NCBI GenBank assembly: GCA_023663945.1
Contig: JAMPGL010000002.1
Location: forward strand, 84,447 to 148,446
Source of the DNA: Lachnospiraceae bacterium
GTDB taxonomy: Bacteria; Bacillota; Clostridia; Lachnospirales; Lachnospiraceae
Direction: 5' to 3'
Length of the DNA: 64,000 bases
Below the pieces are notes generated by a model. The model was not told the DNA's origin. It did not search any database and saw only the letters and a list, made by a program, of their open reading frames with translations. Position numbers and translations under genes: made by a program. This document shows, piece after piece, positions 1 to 7,198 of this stretch (the stretch's first letter is position 1; each line of letters opens with the position of its first letter).

Positions 1-27
1 GCTTCAAACAAATCGGATGTTTGAAGC
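1..27 (-). terminator. Hairpin downstream of rpmA
   Basis: A 9-bp inverted repeat (GCTTCAAAC ... GTTTGAAGC) lies about 25 bp past the rpmA stop on the minus strand. It looks like the stem of an intrinsic terminator or an intergenic hairpin. Any T-tract would fall outside the window, so termination itself cannot be confirmed. Confidence 0.5.
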
Positions 28-50
28 CCAGGAATAATTCGTACTTCGTA

Positions 51-335
51 CTATTTTTCTACCGGATAAACGGAAGCGCGCTTTTTGTCTCTTCCTACTC
101 TTTCGAATCTAAGTACGCCATCGACCAATGCGAACAAAGTATCATCACCGCCGCGTCCAACGTTAATGCCGGGATGGATTTTTGTTCCGCGCTGTTTGTA
201 TAAAATATTTCCAGCTTTTACAAACTGTCCGTCAGCTCTTTTCGCACCAAGTCTTTTGGATTCGGAATCTCTGCCGTTTTTGGTAGAGCCGACACCCTTT
301 TTATGAGCAAAAAATTGAAGGTTCAGCTTTAACAT
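51..335 (-). CDS. rpmA: 50S ribosomal protein L27, N-terminally extended form
   Basis: This is a 94-residue L27, a large-subunit protein whose N-terminus reaches the peptidyl-transferase centre. It begins [14 protein letters not shown]. The first nine residues are the extension typical of Firmicutes, which in that group is removed after the FF pair by the protease Prp so that the mature protein starts AHKKG. The rest ([29 protein letters not shown]-like core) is canonical L27. It is the last gene of rplU-prp-rpmA, only 3 bp downstream of prp, and is presumably expressed from the rplU promoter. The cleavage is inferred from the family and from the adjacent prp gene. Confidence 0.97.
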   Translation of the reverse strand: MLKLNLQFFAHKKGVGSTKNGRDSESKRLGAKRADGQFVKAGNILYKQRGTKIHPGINVGRGGDDTLFALVDGVLRFERVGRDKKRASVYPVEK

Positions 336-338
336 GGT

Positions 339-668
339 TTACACCTCCTTAAATTTGAGTTTAACATACTGCCTGCCGTATTGCTTTACGACACTTTTTA
401 ATCCAAGAACAAGGGAATCCATAAGGAGCCTGCCGTCACTTGATAAGTCCTCTTGAAACTTAAGGTCAATCGTACCGGACTCCTCCGCCGTGTGAACCTG
501 CATCTTCGTATCCGTCAATGCCTCAAGGGAATTGATGGTATTGATCACAAGCATGGAGATTGCGGCACAAACGATGTCTTCTCCGGCATCGGCATAGCCC
601 GCATGACCCGAACAGGTCATTTGCTTATAGTTTCCATTTTGGGATTTTGTAATCGTTATGGTTGTCAT
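339..668 (-). CDS. prp: Ribosomal-processing cysteine protease Prp (YsxB family)
   Basis: This 109-residue protein matches the Prp/YsxB family, cysteine proteases that remove the N-terminal extension of L27. The catalytic dyad is visible as His22 in the GHAGYAD motif and Cys34 in the EDIVCAAIS motif. Length is normal for the family. The gene sits between rplU and rpmA, the conserved position, and its substrate L27 with the matching LQFF/AHKK site is encoded immediately downstream. Co-transcription from the rplU promoter is likely, since the gap to rplU is 17 bp and no promoter is evident between them. Confidence 0.95.
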   Translation of the reverse strand: MTTITITKSQNGNYKQMTCSGHAGYADAGEDIVCAAISMLVINTINSLEALTDTKMQVHTAEESGTIDLKFQEDLSSDGRLLMDSLVLGLKSVVKQYGRQYVKLKFKEV

Positions 669-685
669 AATAACCTTTTCACACT

Positions 686-991
686 TTAAGCGTTAATCTT
701 GTCAATCTTAACCTGTGTGTATGCTTGTCTGTGACCGTTTTTCTTATGATAACCGGTTTTTCTCTTATACTTGTAAACGATAATCTTACGATGCTTGCCC
801 TGCGCCATAACAGTTGCTGATACGCTTGCATCCTTTACATCATCAGCAACCTTAAGCTCTTTATCGCTTACTGCAAGAACCTGATCAAATGTCACAGTCT
901 CTCCGGGTTCAACATCAAGCTTCTCAACCTTGATTACGTCGCCCTCAGAAACCTTGTACTGTTTTCCGCCTGTTACAATGATTGCGTACAT
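686..991 (-). CDS. rplU: 50S ribosomal protein L21
   Basis: This 101-residue protein is a full-length L21, a 23S rRNA-binding protein of the large subunit. It starts [14 protein letters not shown] and contains the C-terminal [15 protein letters not shown] signature that contacts rRNA. A strong ribosome binding site (AAGGAGG) lies 7 bp before the ATG. It is the first gene of rplU-prp-rpmA and is preceded by a structured leader and a sigma-A type promoter, which fits autogenous control of the operon through the L21 leader. Confidence 0.98.
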   Translation of the reverse strand: MYAIIVTGGKQYKVSEGDVIKVEKLDVEPGETVTFDQVLAVSDKELKVADDVKDASVSATVMAQGKHRKIIVYKYKRKTGYHKKNGHRQAYTQVKIDKINA

Positions 992-994
992 ATG

Positions 995-1082
995 GGAACC
1001 TCCTTCTCATCAGTATGACTGATGTTTCTCGCTAACTATGGCGGTGCCAAAGGGCACACTTCTGCCTCGTTATGCGGCATAC
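995..1082 (-). promoter_or_regulatory. Ribosomal L21 leader (rplU 5' UTR)
   Basis: The roughly 90-nt leader between the predicted transcription start and rplU is rich in pairing segments. They include CATCAG/CTGATG around the Shine-Dalgarno side, GTGCC/GGCAC in the middle and GCCGC/GAGGC near the 5' end. Position and architecture match the L21 leader known upstream of rplU in Firmicutes, thought to be bound by L21 for feedback control. A covariance-model search was not possible, so the family assignment is by position and structure. Confidence 0.65.
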
Positions 1083-1088
1083 TCTTAG

Positions 1089-1117
1089 ACTATAGCATTC
1101 AAAGCAATCGTTGTCAA
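1089..1117 (-). promoter_or_regulatory. Sigma-A promoter of rplU-prp-rpmA
   Basis: On the minus strand a consensus TTGACA (1112-1117) and TATAGT (1089-1094) are separated by exactly 17 bp. The transcript would start near 1082 and include the L21 leader. The -35 box sits 5 bp past the stop codon of the upstream kinase gene. Confidence 0.85.
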
Positions 1118-1122
1118 GAAAT

Positions 1123-2106
1123 TTATTCGAGAATTGCTTGATTTACCGAAAGCAGATTCAACTGCTCAAACTGCTTCTTCAAAATATCTGCAGCCCAATG
1201 ATACATATCCATCGTATCATACTTCCGATATTCACATTCCAGCGATGCAAGAATCATCTGATAAACATCATACCACAAAGCCCTGCGATACTCGTTTTCC
1301 GTAAGATGTTCCTTCCCATATCCCTTCCGGAACCACACATTATCCTCATGAATGCGAAAATTTACTTCCAGCAGCGGATCTGCCCAGAGGCATCGTTCCC
1401 AGTCAATGATTCCTGTTACTTTTCCGTCTTTGACAAATATATTTCCATCCCAGCAATCCCAATGTACCAGATATGGCTTTGTTACTTCCTCAAAAGCAAA
1501 TTTGTCCCTTTCCAAACACTGCCATAGCTTTTCTATCGGTATCATTAAATCCACATGTCCCGAAACAGCATCCTGTATCCCGGCTTCCAGCATCTTCTTA
1601 AATACCGGAAACCATTCCTTTCCCTGAAATTCAGGCTGTCCCGGATACCCAAAACAAGGGCAGGCTATTTCATTGACCTGCCGGATGATCCGGCCAGTTT
1701 CCATATAAATGCTTTGAACCTGCTCCTTGGTCAGGGTTCCCTTCACCATGCTTAAACTCTCTCCCTGAATGATCTCCATAAAAAAGTATGGTGATTTACA
1801 AATCTGGCAGCTTCCATCATAACCAAGTACCTTAGGAGCCGGAATCCCATACACAGCCCCCACTATTTTCATGGCTTCCACTTCACTTTCCATGATATTC
1901 TTTTCACATGTCATGACCCGTGTCTCTTTTGAGGGAGCCACCTTCAAAATCACTTTCTTCCCGTTGCTGAGGCAGATTTTGTATGCCACATTGAAATATC
2001 CCTCTGTCAGCTCCTCAATCTCCGATATGACGGATGGTGCAAAAAACCTTGCAGCCATCTGTTCTAGCATCTGTCTATCCTGTCTGTTCTTTGTTAAGCT
2101 TTCCAC
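1123..2106 (-). CDS. Phosphotransferase family protein (APH/choline kinase fold)
   Basis: This 327-residue protein has the aminoglycoside/choline phosphotransferase fold. An N-lobe has the VILKVAPS lysine strand (about 52-59). The Brenner-type catalytic loop is HWDCWDGN, with His215, Asp217 and Asn222, and the metal-binding segment is IIDWERCLWADP with Asp235. The substrate cannot be read from sequence: relatives act on aminoglycosides, macrolides, choline, homoserine and fructosamine, and nothing here points to a known resistance class. It follows the AraC-type gene by 86 bp on the same strand, so the two may form a small accessory unit. Its 3' end carries an 18-bp sequence also found at the 3' end of the lipoprotein gene at 3262. 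Confidence 0.85.
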   Translation of the reverse strand: MESLTKNRQDRQMLEQMAARFFAPSVISEIEELTEGYFNVAYKICLSNGKKVILKVAPSKETRVMTCEKNIMESEVEAMKIVGAVYGIPAPKVLGYDGSCQICKSPYFFMEIIQGESLSMVKGTLTKEQVQSIYMETGRIIRQVNEIACPCFGYPGQPEFQGKEWFPVFKKMLEAGIQDAVSGHVDLMIPIEKLWQCLERDKFAFEEVTKPYLVHWDCWDGNIFVKDGKVTGIIDWERCLWADPLLEVNFRIHEDNVWFRKGYGKEHLTENEYRRALWYDVYQMILASLECEYRKYDTMDMYHWAADILKKQFEQLNLLSVNQAILE

Positions 2107-2192
2107 GATTGCATCTCCTTTTTTACCCCTAATTATAGACCTCTCGCCTCAAGCACTCTATCCACAGATTTTGGACATTATCTATATTTATT

Positions 2193-3224
2193 TTACTTAT
2201 ATCTGCCATTGCGGTACTCAGTTGGGGACATACCAAATTTCTGGCGGATCCCTTTGTAAATCGGTGTTGAATTGCGATACCCTGCCATATGGGCGATTTC
2301 TTCTACCGTATCTTCTGTACTTACCAATAGCATGATTGCTTTTTCCAAGCGGCATTCCTTTACCAATTCCTGAAAACTTATCTGACATCTTTCCCGAATC
2401 ATCCTGCTTAAATAACTGGAATTATAGGAAAACGCATCAGCCAGTTTTTCCAATGTAACTGATGCACTGTTTTCATAAATATATTCTGTTATTTTACCCA
2501 TATCCAAAGAATCTTGCGGCATCTTAAATTTACAACTGTTACATTTCCGGTTCTCACGCTCTACCCATATCAATAAAAGCTGCAAATAACTTCTGATAGC
2601 AATCTCATCATATTGCTGATTCAGATAATATTCTGTCATCAGCTTTTCTATAAACTGCTTTTCCTCTCCTGCACATCCCGAATAATGCAGATAATGATAG
2701 TTTTCATTTCTACGGGATCTTGCACCAATCCAAAAATCAGCCATTTCACTGTTTTTATCCAAACCTTGAACAAATTCATGTGATATCAAGTCAGCAGGAA
2801 TGATAAGCTTAATCAAAACTGCCTCTTTGTCCTTCTGCAACAGCCCGTGCACCACATTCTGATTTAATAAAAATACATCCCCCTCCTCCAATGTAACCAT
2901 ATGGTTCAAATTTTCTATAAACTGCTGGCAGCGCCCCTTATACATATAAAGAAGCTCCACAAAATTATGCCTGTGAAAGTATAACGCACTCTCCCAAATA
3001 TTTATTTTTGCTGAAAAATACGCCTGCTGTCTGGTCAAAACATGTTTATCGGTTTTTACAACATCAACAGCAGGGAATATGAACTTTCCACAATCCAATT
3101 CCCCCTGCATTTTCGCATTTATCACAAATTCATCCTTAAGCACTTCATTTAATTCTCTATGAACACGCTCATACTCCATCTTCCTTGACAGCAATAGAAC
3201 ATCTGAAAAATTTGACATTTTCAC
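2193..3224 (-). CDS. AraC family transcriptional regulator
   Basis: This 343-residue regulator has an N-terminal cupin-like sensory domain (about 75-130, with the HRHNFVELLYMYKG and GDVFLLNQNVVHGL strands) and a C-terminal double helix-turn-helix (about 245-340). The second HTH ends with the AraC signature around EIAHMAGYRNSTPIYKGIRQ and KFGMSPTEYRN. Cupin-AraC proteins usually sense a small carbon compound and activate nearby genes. The likely target is the downstream kinase gene and/or genes in this accessory block. No operator was recognised. Ligand unknown. Confidence 0.9.
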   Translation of the reverse strand: MKMSNFSDVLLLSRKMEYERVHRELNEVLKDEFVINAKMQGELDCGKFIFPAVDVVKTDKHVLTRQQAYFSAKINIWESALYFHRHNFVELLYMYKGRCQQFIENLNHMVTLEEGDVFLLNQNVVHGLLQKDKEAVLIKLIIPADLISHEFVQGLDKNSEMADFWIGARSRRNENYHYLHYSGCAGEEKQFIEKLMTEYYLNQQYDEIAIRSYLQLLLIWVERENRKCNSCKFKMPQDSLDMGKITEYIYENSASVTLEKLADAFSYNSSYLSRMIRERCQISFQELVKECRLEKAIMLLVSTEDTVEEIAHMAGYRNSTPIYKGIRQKFGMSPTEYRNGRYK

Positions 3225-3261
3225 ACCTCATCTTGAAACTTTTGCAAACGACCACAGAATT

Positions 3262-3795
3262 TTATTCGAGAATTGCTTTACTTGCCCATAATGCAAAGGT
3301 TTCATCATCTTCTTCCCCCTCCGGGCAGATGATTATGAAAGCACCGTAAGAATCCGTCCCCTTTTTGAGGTATTGATAATTTGTCTCTCCGCCGTCTGAA
3401 AATTTAACAAACAGATTATCGTAGCTGTCTCTGGTAAATTCTGCATCTTCCGGCAGTCCCTGTCTGACTCCGGCACGCGTTGAATAATCATCCAAATCCT
3501 CAGGAAGCGGAACGCCTGCGGCTTCGTAAGCATCTGCTCCAAAACGATTTAAGCCGATAAAAAGGGAATCTTTATTAAACTCAGCATAGTGCATGGGTAA
3601 TCCCTCTTCTGTCACGCCGGATTCCACACTGAATCCTTCCGGCAGATACAGAGTCCCGACTCCGTCTATCACATATTCTTTCAGTTCTTCCTGCACATCT
3701 GTATCTGCGGCGACGGGATCCTTCTGGGAACAGCCTGCAAATACAGCAATGCCTGCGCATAACATTAATAACGTAAATAATTTTTTAACCTTCAT
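3262..3795 (-). CDS. Putative lipoprotein of unknown function
   Basis: This 177-residue protein begins with a lipoprotein signal peptide: a basic MKVKK, a hydrophobic stretch and the lipobox AGC with Cys about 21. The mature part is acidic and about 155 residues, with a predicted beta-rich core containing VDGVGTLYLPEGF-like and NYQYLKKG segments. I recognise no family. It has a good ribosome binding site (AAAGGAG) and its own likely promoter. The final codons (AILE and stop) lie in an 18-bp sequence that recurs at the end of the kinase gene at 1123. Confidence 0.75.
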   Translation of the reverse strand: MKVKKLFTLLMLCAGIAVFAGCSQKDPVAADTDVQEELKEYVIDGVGTLYLPEGFSVESGVTEEGLPMHYAEFNKDSLFIGLNRFGADAYEAAGVPLPEDLDDYSTRAGVRQGLPEDAEFTRDSYDNLFVKFSDGGETNYQYLKKGTDSYGAFIIICPEGEEDDETFALWASKAILE

Positions 3796-3828
3796 TTTTC
3801 CAGCTCCTTTTTATGTAATTTACGATGC

Positions 3829-3858
3829 ATCATATCACATTCTTATTAACCTACGCAA
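3829..3858 (-). promoter_or_regulatory. Candidate promoter of the lipoprotein gene
   Basis: TTGCGT (3853-3858) and TATGAT (3829-3834) on the minus strand are spaced by 18 bp, about 35 bp upstream of the start codon. The -35 match is partial. The rest of the 218-bp gap up to 4013 is AT-rich and shows no gene. Confidence 0.5.
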
Positions 3859-4013
3859 CTTAAAAACTATATATTAATGTTTTTGCAATGCCGGAAAATT
3901 TGAAGAACACTTAAAATTCGGGCTGATATATAAAGCTTTTCCGCAATCTTTAATTTATATGGAAGTTAGATTTAAACATTCTGCCAATGTTTTTATCCGA
4001 TTTTTATTGTAAA

Positions 4014-5510
4014 CTATTCTGCCCAATAACACAGATCCGGATACAATCCTTTAACCTCTTCATAACCTCCGGTTATCGTGTGTATTTTAATCAGATTTCC
4101 CATTTCATAATAATACAGCGAGTCCGCATCATTTGTCCTTAAAAGATAATCTAATTCCTTTGACAAGACATATTTGCCGTCAACTATTTCATACACTTTA
4201 ATCCATTGTTCACAAGATCCGTATTGTCCGCGGGCAATCAAGCGGTTTCGATAAAATTCCACAAAATTAAGCTGTGCCGGAAAAGAAGAATACCAGCGAA
4301 ACTCTTTTCCCTCCCAGATAACGCCCCGATAATTGTTCCAGCTTCCTCCGCTTCCACCACTTCCTCCTTCATGAATCAATAAATCTTTGAATCCATCGCA
4401 ATTAATATCCTGCGATTCGATATGATAACTGAAAAATCCGGAAGAGCATCCAGTTGCGGGGATAACAAGATGTTGGAAATCAATTTCTTTTCCTTCCCAT
4501 GTGCCCTGTATGATAAGATGATATTCCTCCTCTTCCAGCCCCTTTACGGCAAAAGTAAAAATACACAAGTCTTCTGTCTGCTCTGCACGCAGAAAAGAAA
4601 GCATCCGCGGATTATTGACCTCATCAGTTGAACTTCCGGATGACTTTTCAGCTTTCAATTCTTTACTGATAATCTGCTCAGCCTCCTTGCCGAATAAGGA
4701 AACAAAATCAAGCAGAAAATCAGTTTTCTCCGGTGCCTGCGAATAGGGATAAAATTCGATTTCCCAAAAATGTCCATTCCTCTTTTCACTTTTATCCCAA
4801 TACTCTTTCAGACAGGCGACTAATTCTGACATATCGTTGCAGTCGGTTTCCAATGTAAGAGAAAACGGATGTCCCGAAAAAGCGTTTAGGTTCTGGATAA
4901 GGTTTTCACTCTCTTCTACATCCGAAATCTGTACATTAATTTTATCGTATGAAAACATATCGTTCTGAACAGATAAATTTACAACCACCGCCGATGGATC
5001 CAAATGCATAAAACATTCCGCACCGGATTCTGCCTCAGAAGCAAATTTTCCCCAAAGATCATGCCCGTCTCCATCAAAAGTACCTTTAAACGGTTCTTTG
5101 TCCGTGCCAAATTGGAACCAATCCGACACCCTAAAAGAACGATGCAGGCGGTAAGAAGCTTCCGAAGCAGGCAGTCCCGGTTCAATTTCTTCGCCCCTTT
5201 TGATAAGATTACCAATCATATCTATGTCTGATTGATTATCAATCAAATAGACATCTCCCTTTTTCTTAAGTCTGCTTAGCGTTCGTTCAATTTTTGCATT
5301 CTTATTTCCAAGCTCATCAAGGTAAGTCTGAATATCTTTCTGATACAATTCAATCAACTCTTCCTTAAAGGCAAGGGACTGATTTAGATTTTCATTCTGC
5401 AAACGCATTTTAAGGTTATTGACCGCAAAAATAATTGATATAATCAGAAGACCTATCACTAATAATATTAACAGTATTAATGATATTAGGTAATTGAAAT
5501 GCTTTTTCAT
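4014..5510 (-). CDS. Membrane-anchored extracellular protein with GLUG-like and VCBS/FG-GAP-like motifs
   Basis: This 498-residue protein has an N-terminal signal anchor (about 8-31) followed by a coiled coil (about 32-85), so the bulk should be outside the membrane. A DIDMIGNLIKRG segment and GTFDGDGHDLWG motif around 90-150 resemble the GLUG-type motif of clostridial surface proteins. Near 375 a DINCDGFKDLLI motif resembles the calcium-binding loop of VCBS/FG-GAP repeats and is followed by a Gly/Ser-rich HEGGSGGSGGSW stretch. Function is unknown; a surface or envelope role is inferred. Upstream lie a terminator-like hairpin and five 11-bp direct repeats that also occur before the gene at 7195-8835, suggesting shared control. 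Confidence 0.75.
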   Translation of the reverse strand: MKKHFNYLISLILLILLVIGLLIISIIFAVNNLKMRLQNENLNQSLAFKEELIELYQKDIQTYLDELGNKNAKIERTLSRLKKKGDVYLIDNQSDIDMIGNLIKRGEEIEPGLPASEASYRLHRSFRVSDWFQFGTDKEPFKGTFDGDGHDLWGKFASEAESGAECFMHLDPSAVVVNLSVQNDMFSYDKINVQISDVEESENLIQNLNAFSGHPFSLTLETDCNDMSELVACLKEYWDKSEKRNGHFWEIEFYPYSQAPEKTDFLLDFVSLFGKEAEQIISKELKAEKSSGSSTDEVNNPRMLSFLRAEQTEDLCIFTFAVKGLEEEEYHLIIQGTWEGKEIDFQHLVIPATGCSSGFFSYHIESQDINCDGFKDLLIHEGGSGGSGGSWNNYRGVIWEGKEFRWYSSFPAQLNFVEFYRNRLIARGQYGSCEQWIKVYEIVDGKYVLSKELDYLLRTNDADSLYYYEMGNLIKIHTITGGYEEVKGLYPDLCYWAE

Positions 5511-5539
5511 TTATCTGAAAAATCCTTTCATATTTTTTA

Positions 5540-5593
5540 ACAAAAATTAAAAACAGCATAGACCGACGCTTGCCTTGTCGAGTCTATACTGTT
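5540..5593 (-). terminator. Terminator-like hairpin in the leader of the 4014-5510 gene
   Basis: Positions 5552-5593 form a long imperfect stem (AACAG/CTGTT, ATAGAC/GTCTAT, GAC/GTC) followed on the minus strand by a T-rich run. It lies between the 11-bp repeat array and the start codon 30-80 bp downstream. It could end transcription from the transposase remnant, or act as a conditional terminator if the promoter is at the repeat array. Confidence 0.65.
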
Positions 5594-5608
5594 ATTTTAC
5601 ATGACCGA

Positions 5609-5660
5609 TGCATCAAAATTGCATCATAGTTGCATCATAGTTGCATCATAGTTGCATCAT
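5609..5660 (-). repeat. Array of five 11-bp direct repeats (operator-like)
   Basis: TGCATC begins at 5609, 5620, 5631, 5642 and 5653, an exact 11-bp period, with unit consensus TGCATCATAGT. One helical turn per repeat places all copies on the same DNA face, as in binding arrays for OmpR/PhoB-type or other oligomerising regulators. A matching four-copy array lies at 8890-8930. The regulator is not identified. Confidence 0.85.
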
Positions 5661-5693
5661 TTTACGGTTTCGTCACTATAAAATGGTTAATTC

Positions 5694-6060
5694 CTATGCC
5701 ATATCAGCCTCTCTGTACAGCCATTCCCTGTATTTCTGATCTGTAGCCGCTCTCCTTAAATCATCATTTCTTCCTGCATCCATAAGAATCTGTACCAGCT
5801 TGGCAAAACGGTTTTCACCTGCAATTTTTCCTTCCGCCATCCCGGCAATGCGTCCACGCGCTTCTCCGGTAACTTCTCCCTCTGCACGTCCCTTTCTTTC
5901 ATACTGGTCAAATAATTCGCACACCATAATCTCATCCTCCTCTTTCATTCCCTGTTCTTCTACCCATTGTTCAATATTTTCGATATCCATATCACCGGAA
6001 AGCACCTTGATCATCTTGATTAGGGCGGACTTATGCTTAATTTTCCGGTCAGAGCGGTAG
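5694..6060 (-). pseudogene. C-terminal remnant of a PD-(D/E)XK nuclease family transposase (Rpn-like)
   Basis: The last ~110 residues of an open frame running to 6314 match the tail of the PD-(D/E)XK nuclease family transposases common in Clostridia. The matching parts are SALIKMIKVLSGD, an acidic EEDEIMVCELFDQYERKG stretch, then a Gly/Glu/Arg-rich coiled segment with repeated EG/AG steps and a short C-terminal helix. The nuclease core with its catalytic D-ExK residues is absent, and the ~85 residues encoded upstream of 6060 look like non-homologous, Arg/Glu-rich translation. It is therefore a decayed fragment, not a working nuclease. It marks this accessory block as having a history of mobile DNA. 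Confidence 0.7.
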
Positions 6061-6501
6061 GTATTCCCTTCACACTCCCTGCGTTCTTTTGGGTATCTCT
6101 TTTTGCGCCCTTCTTTGTACTCTCTTTTCGTTTCTTCTCTTCGGGTCTCCCCATGCATCCTCCTTCCGCAGGGTTCCCGAAATATAACATATACGAAAGA
6201 GAATGCCCTCCCATGCTCTGTTTCTGCTCCCTGCTTTATTGAATTTAAGATTGATGATAAAAGCAAGGATTCTAAACAGATGGACACATTCTGTATCGAA
6301 TCAGAATGCTCCACTAGAGCAATAGATAATTGGACTATTTATATTAGAATTTCTGTGCTTTTTCTTATTGTATCAAAACAATTAGATTGAGTCAATAGTG
6401 ACTTTGCAGAATTTTGATAAAGTGTTACCCTTTTGTAATGAATTTCTTGCCTTTTCAAGCATTTCAAGCAACTGCACTTCAAATTTGGCTTACCAGCCCT
6501 G
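6061..6501. other. About 440 bp without an intact gene
   Basis: This stretch is open on the minus strand up to 6314 as an extension of the transposase remnant, but its translation resembles no known protein. From 6315 to 6501 it is AT-rich intergenic DNA. I see no tRNA, clear terminator or convincing small gene. Confidence 0.5.
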
Positions 6502-7137
6502 TTATATCTTCTTAATTGGATGTCTTATAACTGTCTTTAATTTACTTATATCACATTTTCTTGGGTCACTTAAATATATTTCGTGATGTAATCTTGTATC
6601 TGTAATATCTAATTCATATCCATTCTCATCTGCGAATTTGTGCATTAGATTAACTGTTTCAGGTTCATCATCATAAGAGCCTATATGCATACATTGAACA
6701 CAGATACCTTCCTTATAAGTTAAAAATTCAACTCTTGAAAAATCTTGCTTTTTCTTTTTAGCCGCTTCTTCAACCGCCCAATCAAAATCTTCTTTTGTCA
6801 CGAAGTCTGGCAGTCTGATGATTGATATAAAGTGCATTGTACCTTTATTATTATAATCAATAGTACCTTTTATGCCATCCTGCCACCAAAATCCCTCCAA
6901 TGGTGGTACAACATATTCAAAAAATCCTTTTATTTTATGAGTTCCCTTATAGCTCATTTTGATTGTATATGCTACACCATATAATAAACCTATCGTATTT
7001 TGATAATCTCCATTTTCTTCATTTGGATTTCCAATTCCTCTAACTGCTATATAATTCATTTCAGGTATTTCTACAATACCAGGGATATTCTTGGGCATAT
7101 AAAATTCTTTGTATTCTTTCTTAAAATCAAACGCCAT
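6502..7137 (-). CDS. GyrI-like domain-containing protein
   Basis: This 211-residue protein resembles the GyrI-like small-molecule-binding family (SOUL/BmrR-like effector-binding fold). It starts MAFDFKKEYKEFYMPK and contains the family's PEMNYIAVRGIGNPNE, EGFWWQDG and SIIRLPDFVTKEDFDWA segments and a LHHEIYLSDPRK C-terminus. Members bind, and some are reported to hydrolyse, hydrophobic small molecules; no partner is seen here. The start at 7137 is chosen over the ATG at 7170 because GGAG lies 9 bp before it. The upstream ATG also has no binding site and overlaps the predicted -10 box. Confidence 0.85.
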   Translation of the reverse strand: MAFDFKKEYKEFYMPKNIPGIVEIPEMNYIAVRGIGNPNEENGDYQNTIGLLYGVAYTIKMSYKGTHKIKGFFEYVVPPLEGFWWQDGIKGTIDYNNKGTMHFISIIRLPDFVTKEDFDWAVEEAAKKKKQDFSRVEFLTYKEGICVQCMHIGSYDDEPETVNLMHKFADENGYELDITDTRLHHEIYLSDPRKCDISKLKTVIRHPIKKI

Positions 7138-7169
7138 AGTTACGTCTCCAATCTGAAATTTCATTTTCA

Positions 7170-7198
7170 ATCATATTATATTTCACTGCTTATTTCAA
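7170..7198 (-). promoter_or_regulatory. Candidate promoter of the GyrI-like gene
   Basis: TTGAAA (7193-7198) and TATGAT (7170-7175) on the minus strand are separated by 17 bp, with the -35 overlapping the stop codon of the upstream gene. The implied start near 7163 supports translation from 7137. Confidence 0.6.

Noticed and set aside
1123-2106. Aminoglycoside resistance gene
   Set aside because: Only the general kinase fold and catalytic motifs are visible; no named resistance family is recognised, so a resistance label is unsupported.
5609-5660. CRISPR-like repeat array
   Set aside because: The unit is only 11 bp with no spacers between copies and no cas genes; it is a tandem operator-like array.
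6103-6390. Plus-strand frame in the gap near the transposase remnant
   Set aside because: It has no ribosome binding site or recognisable protein sequence; the region looks like decayed DNA.
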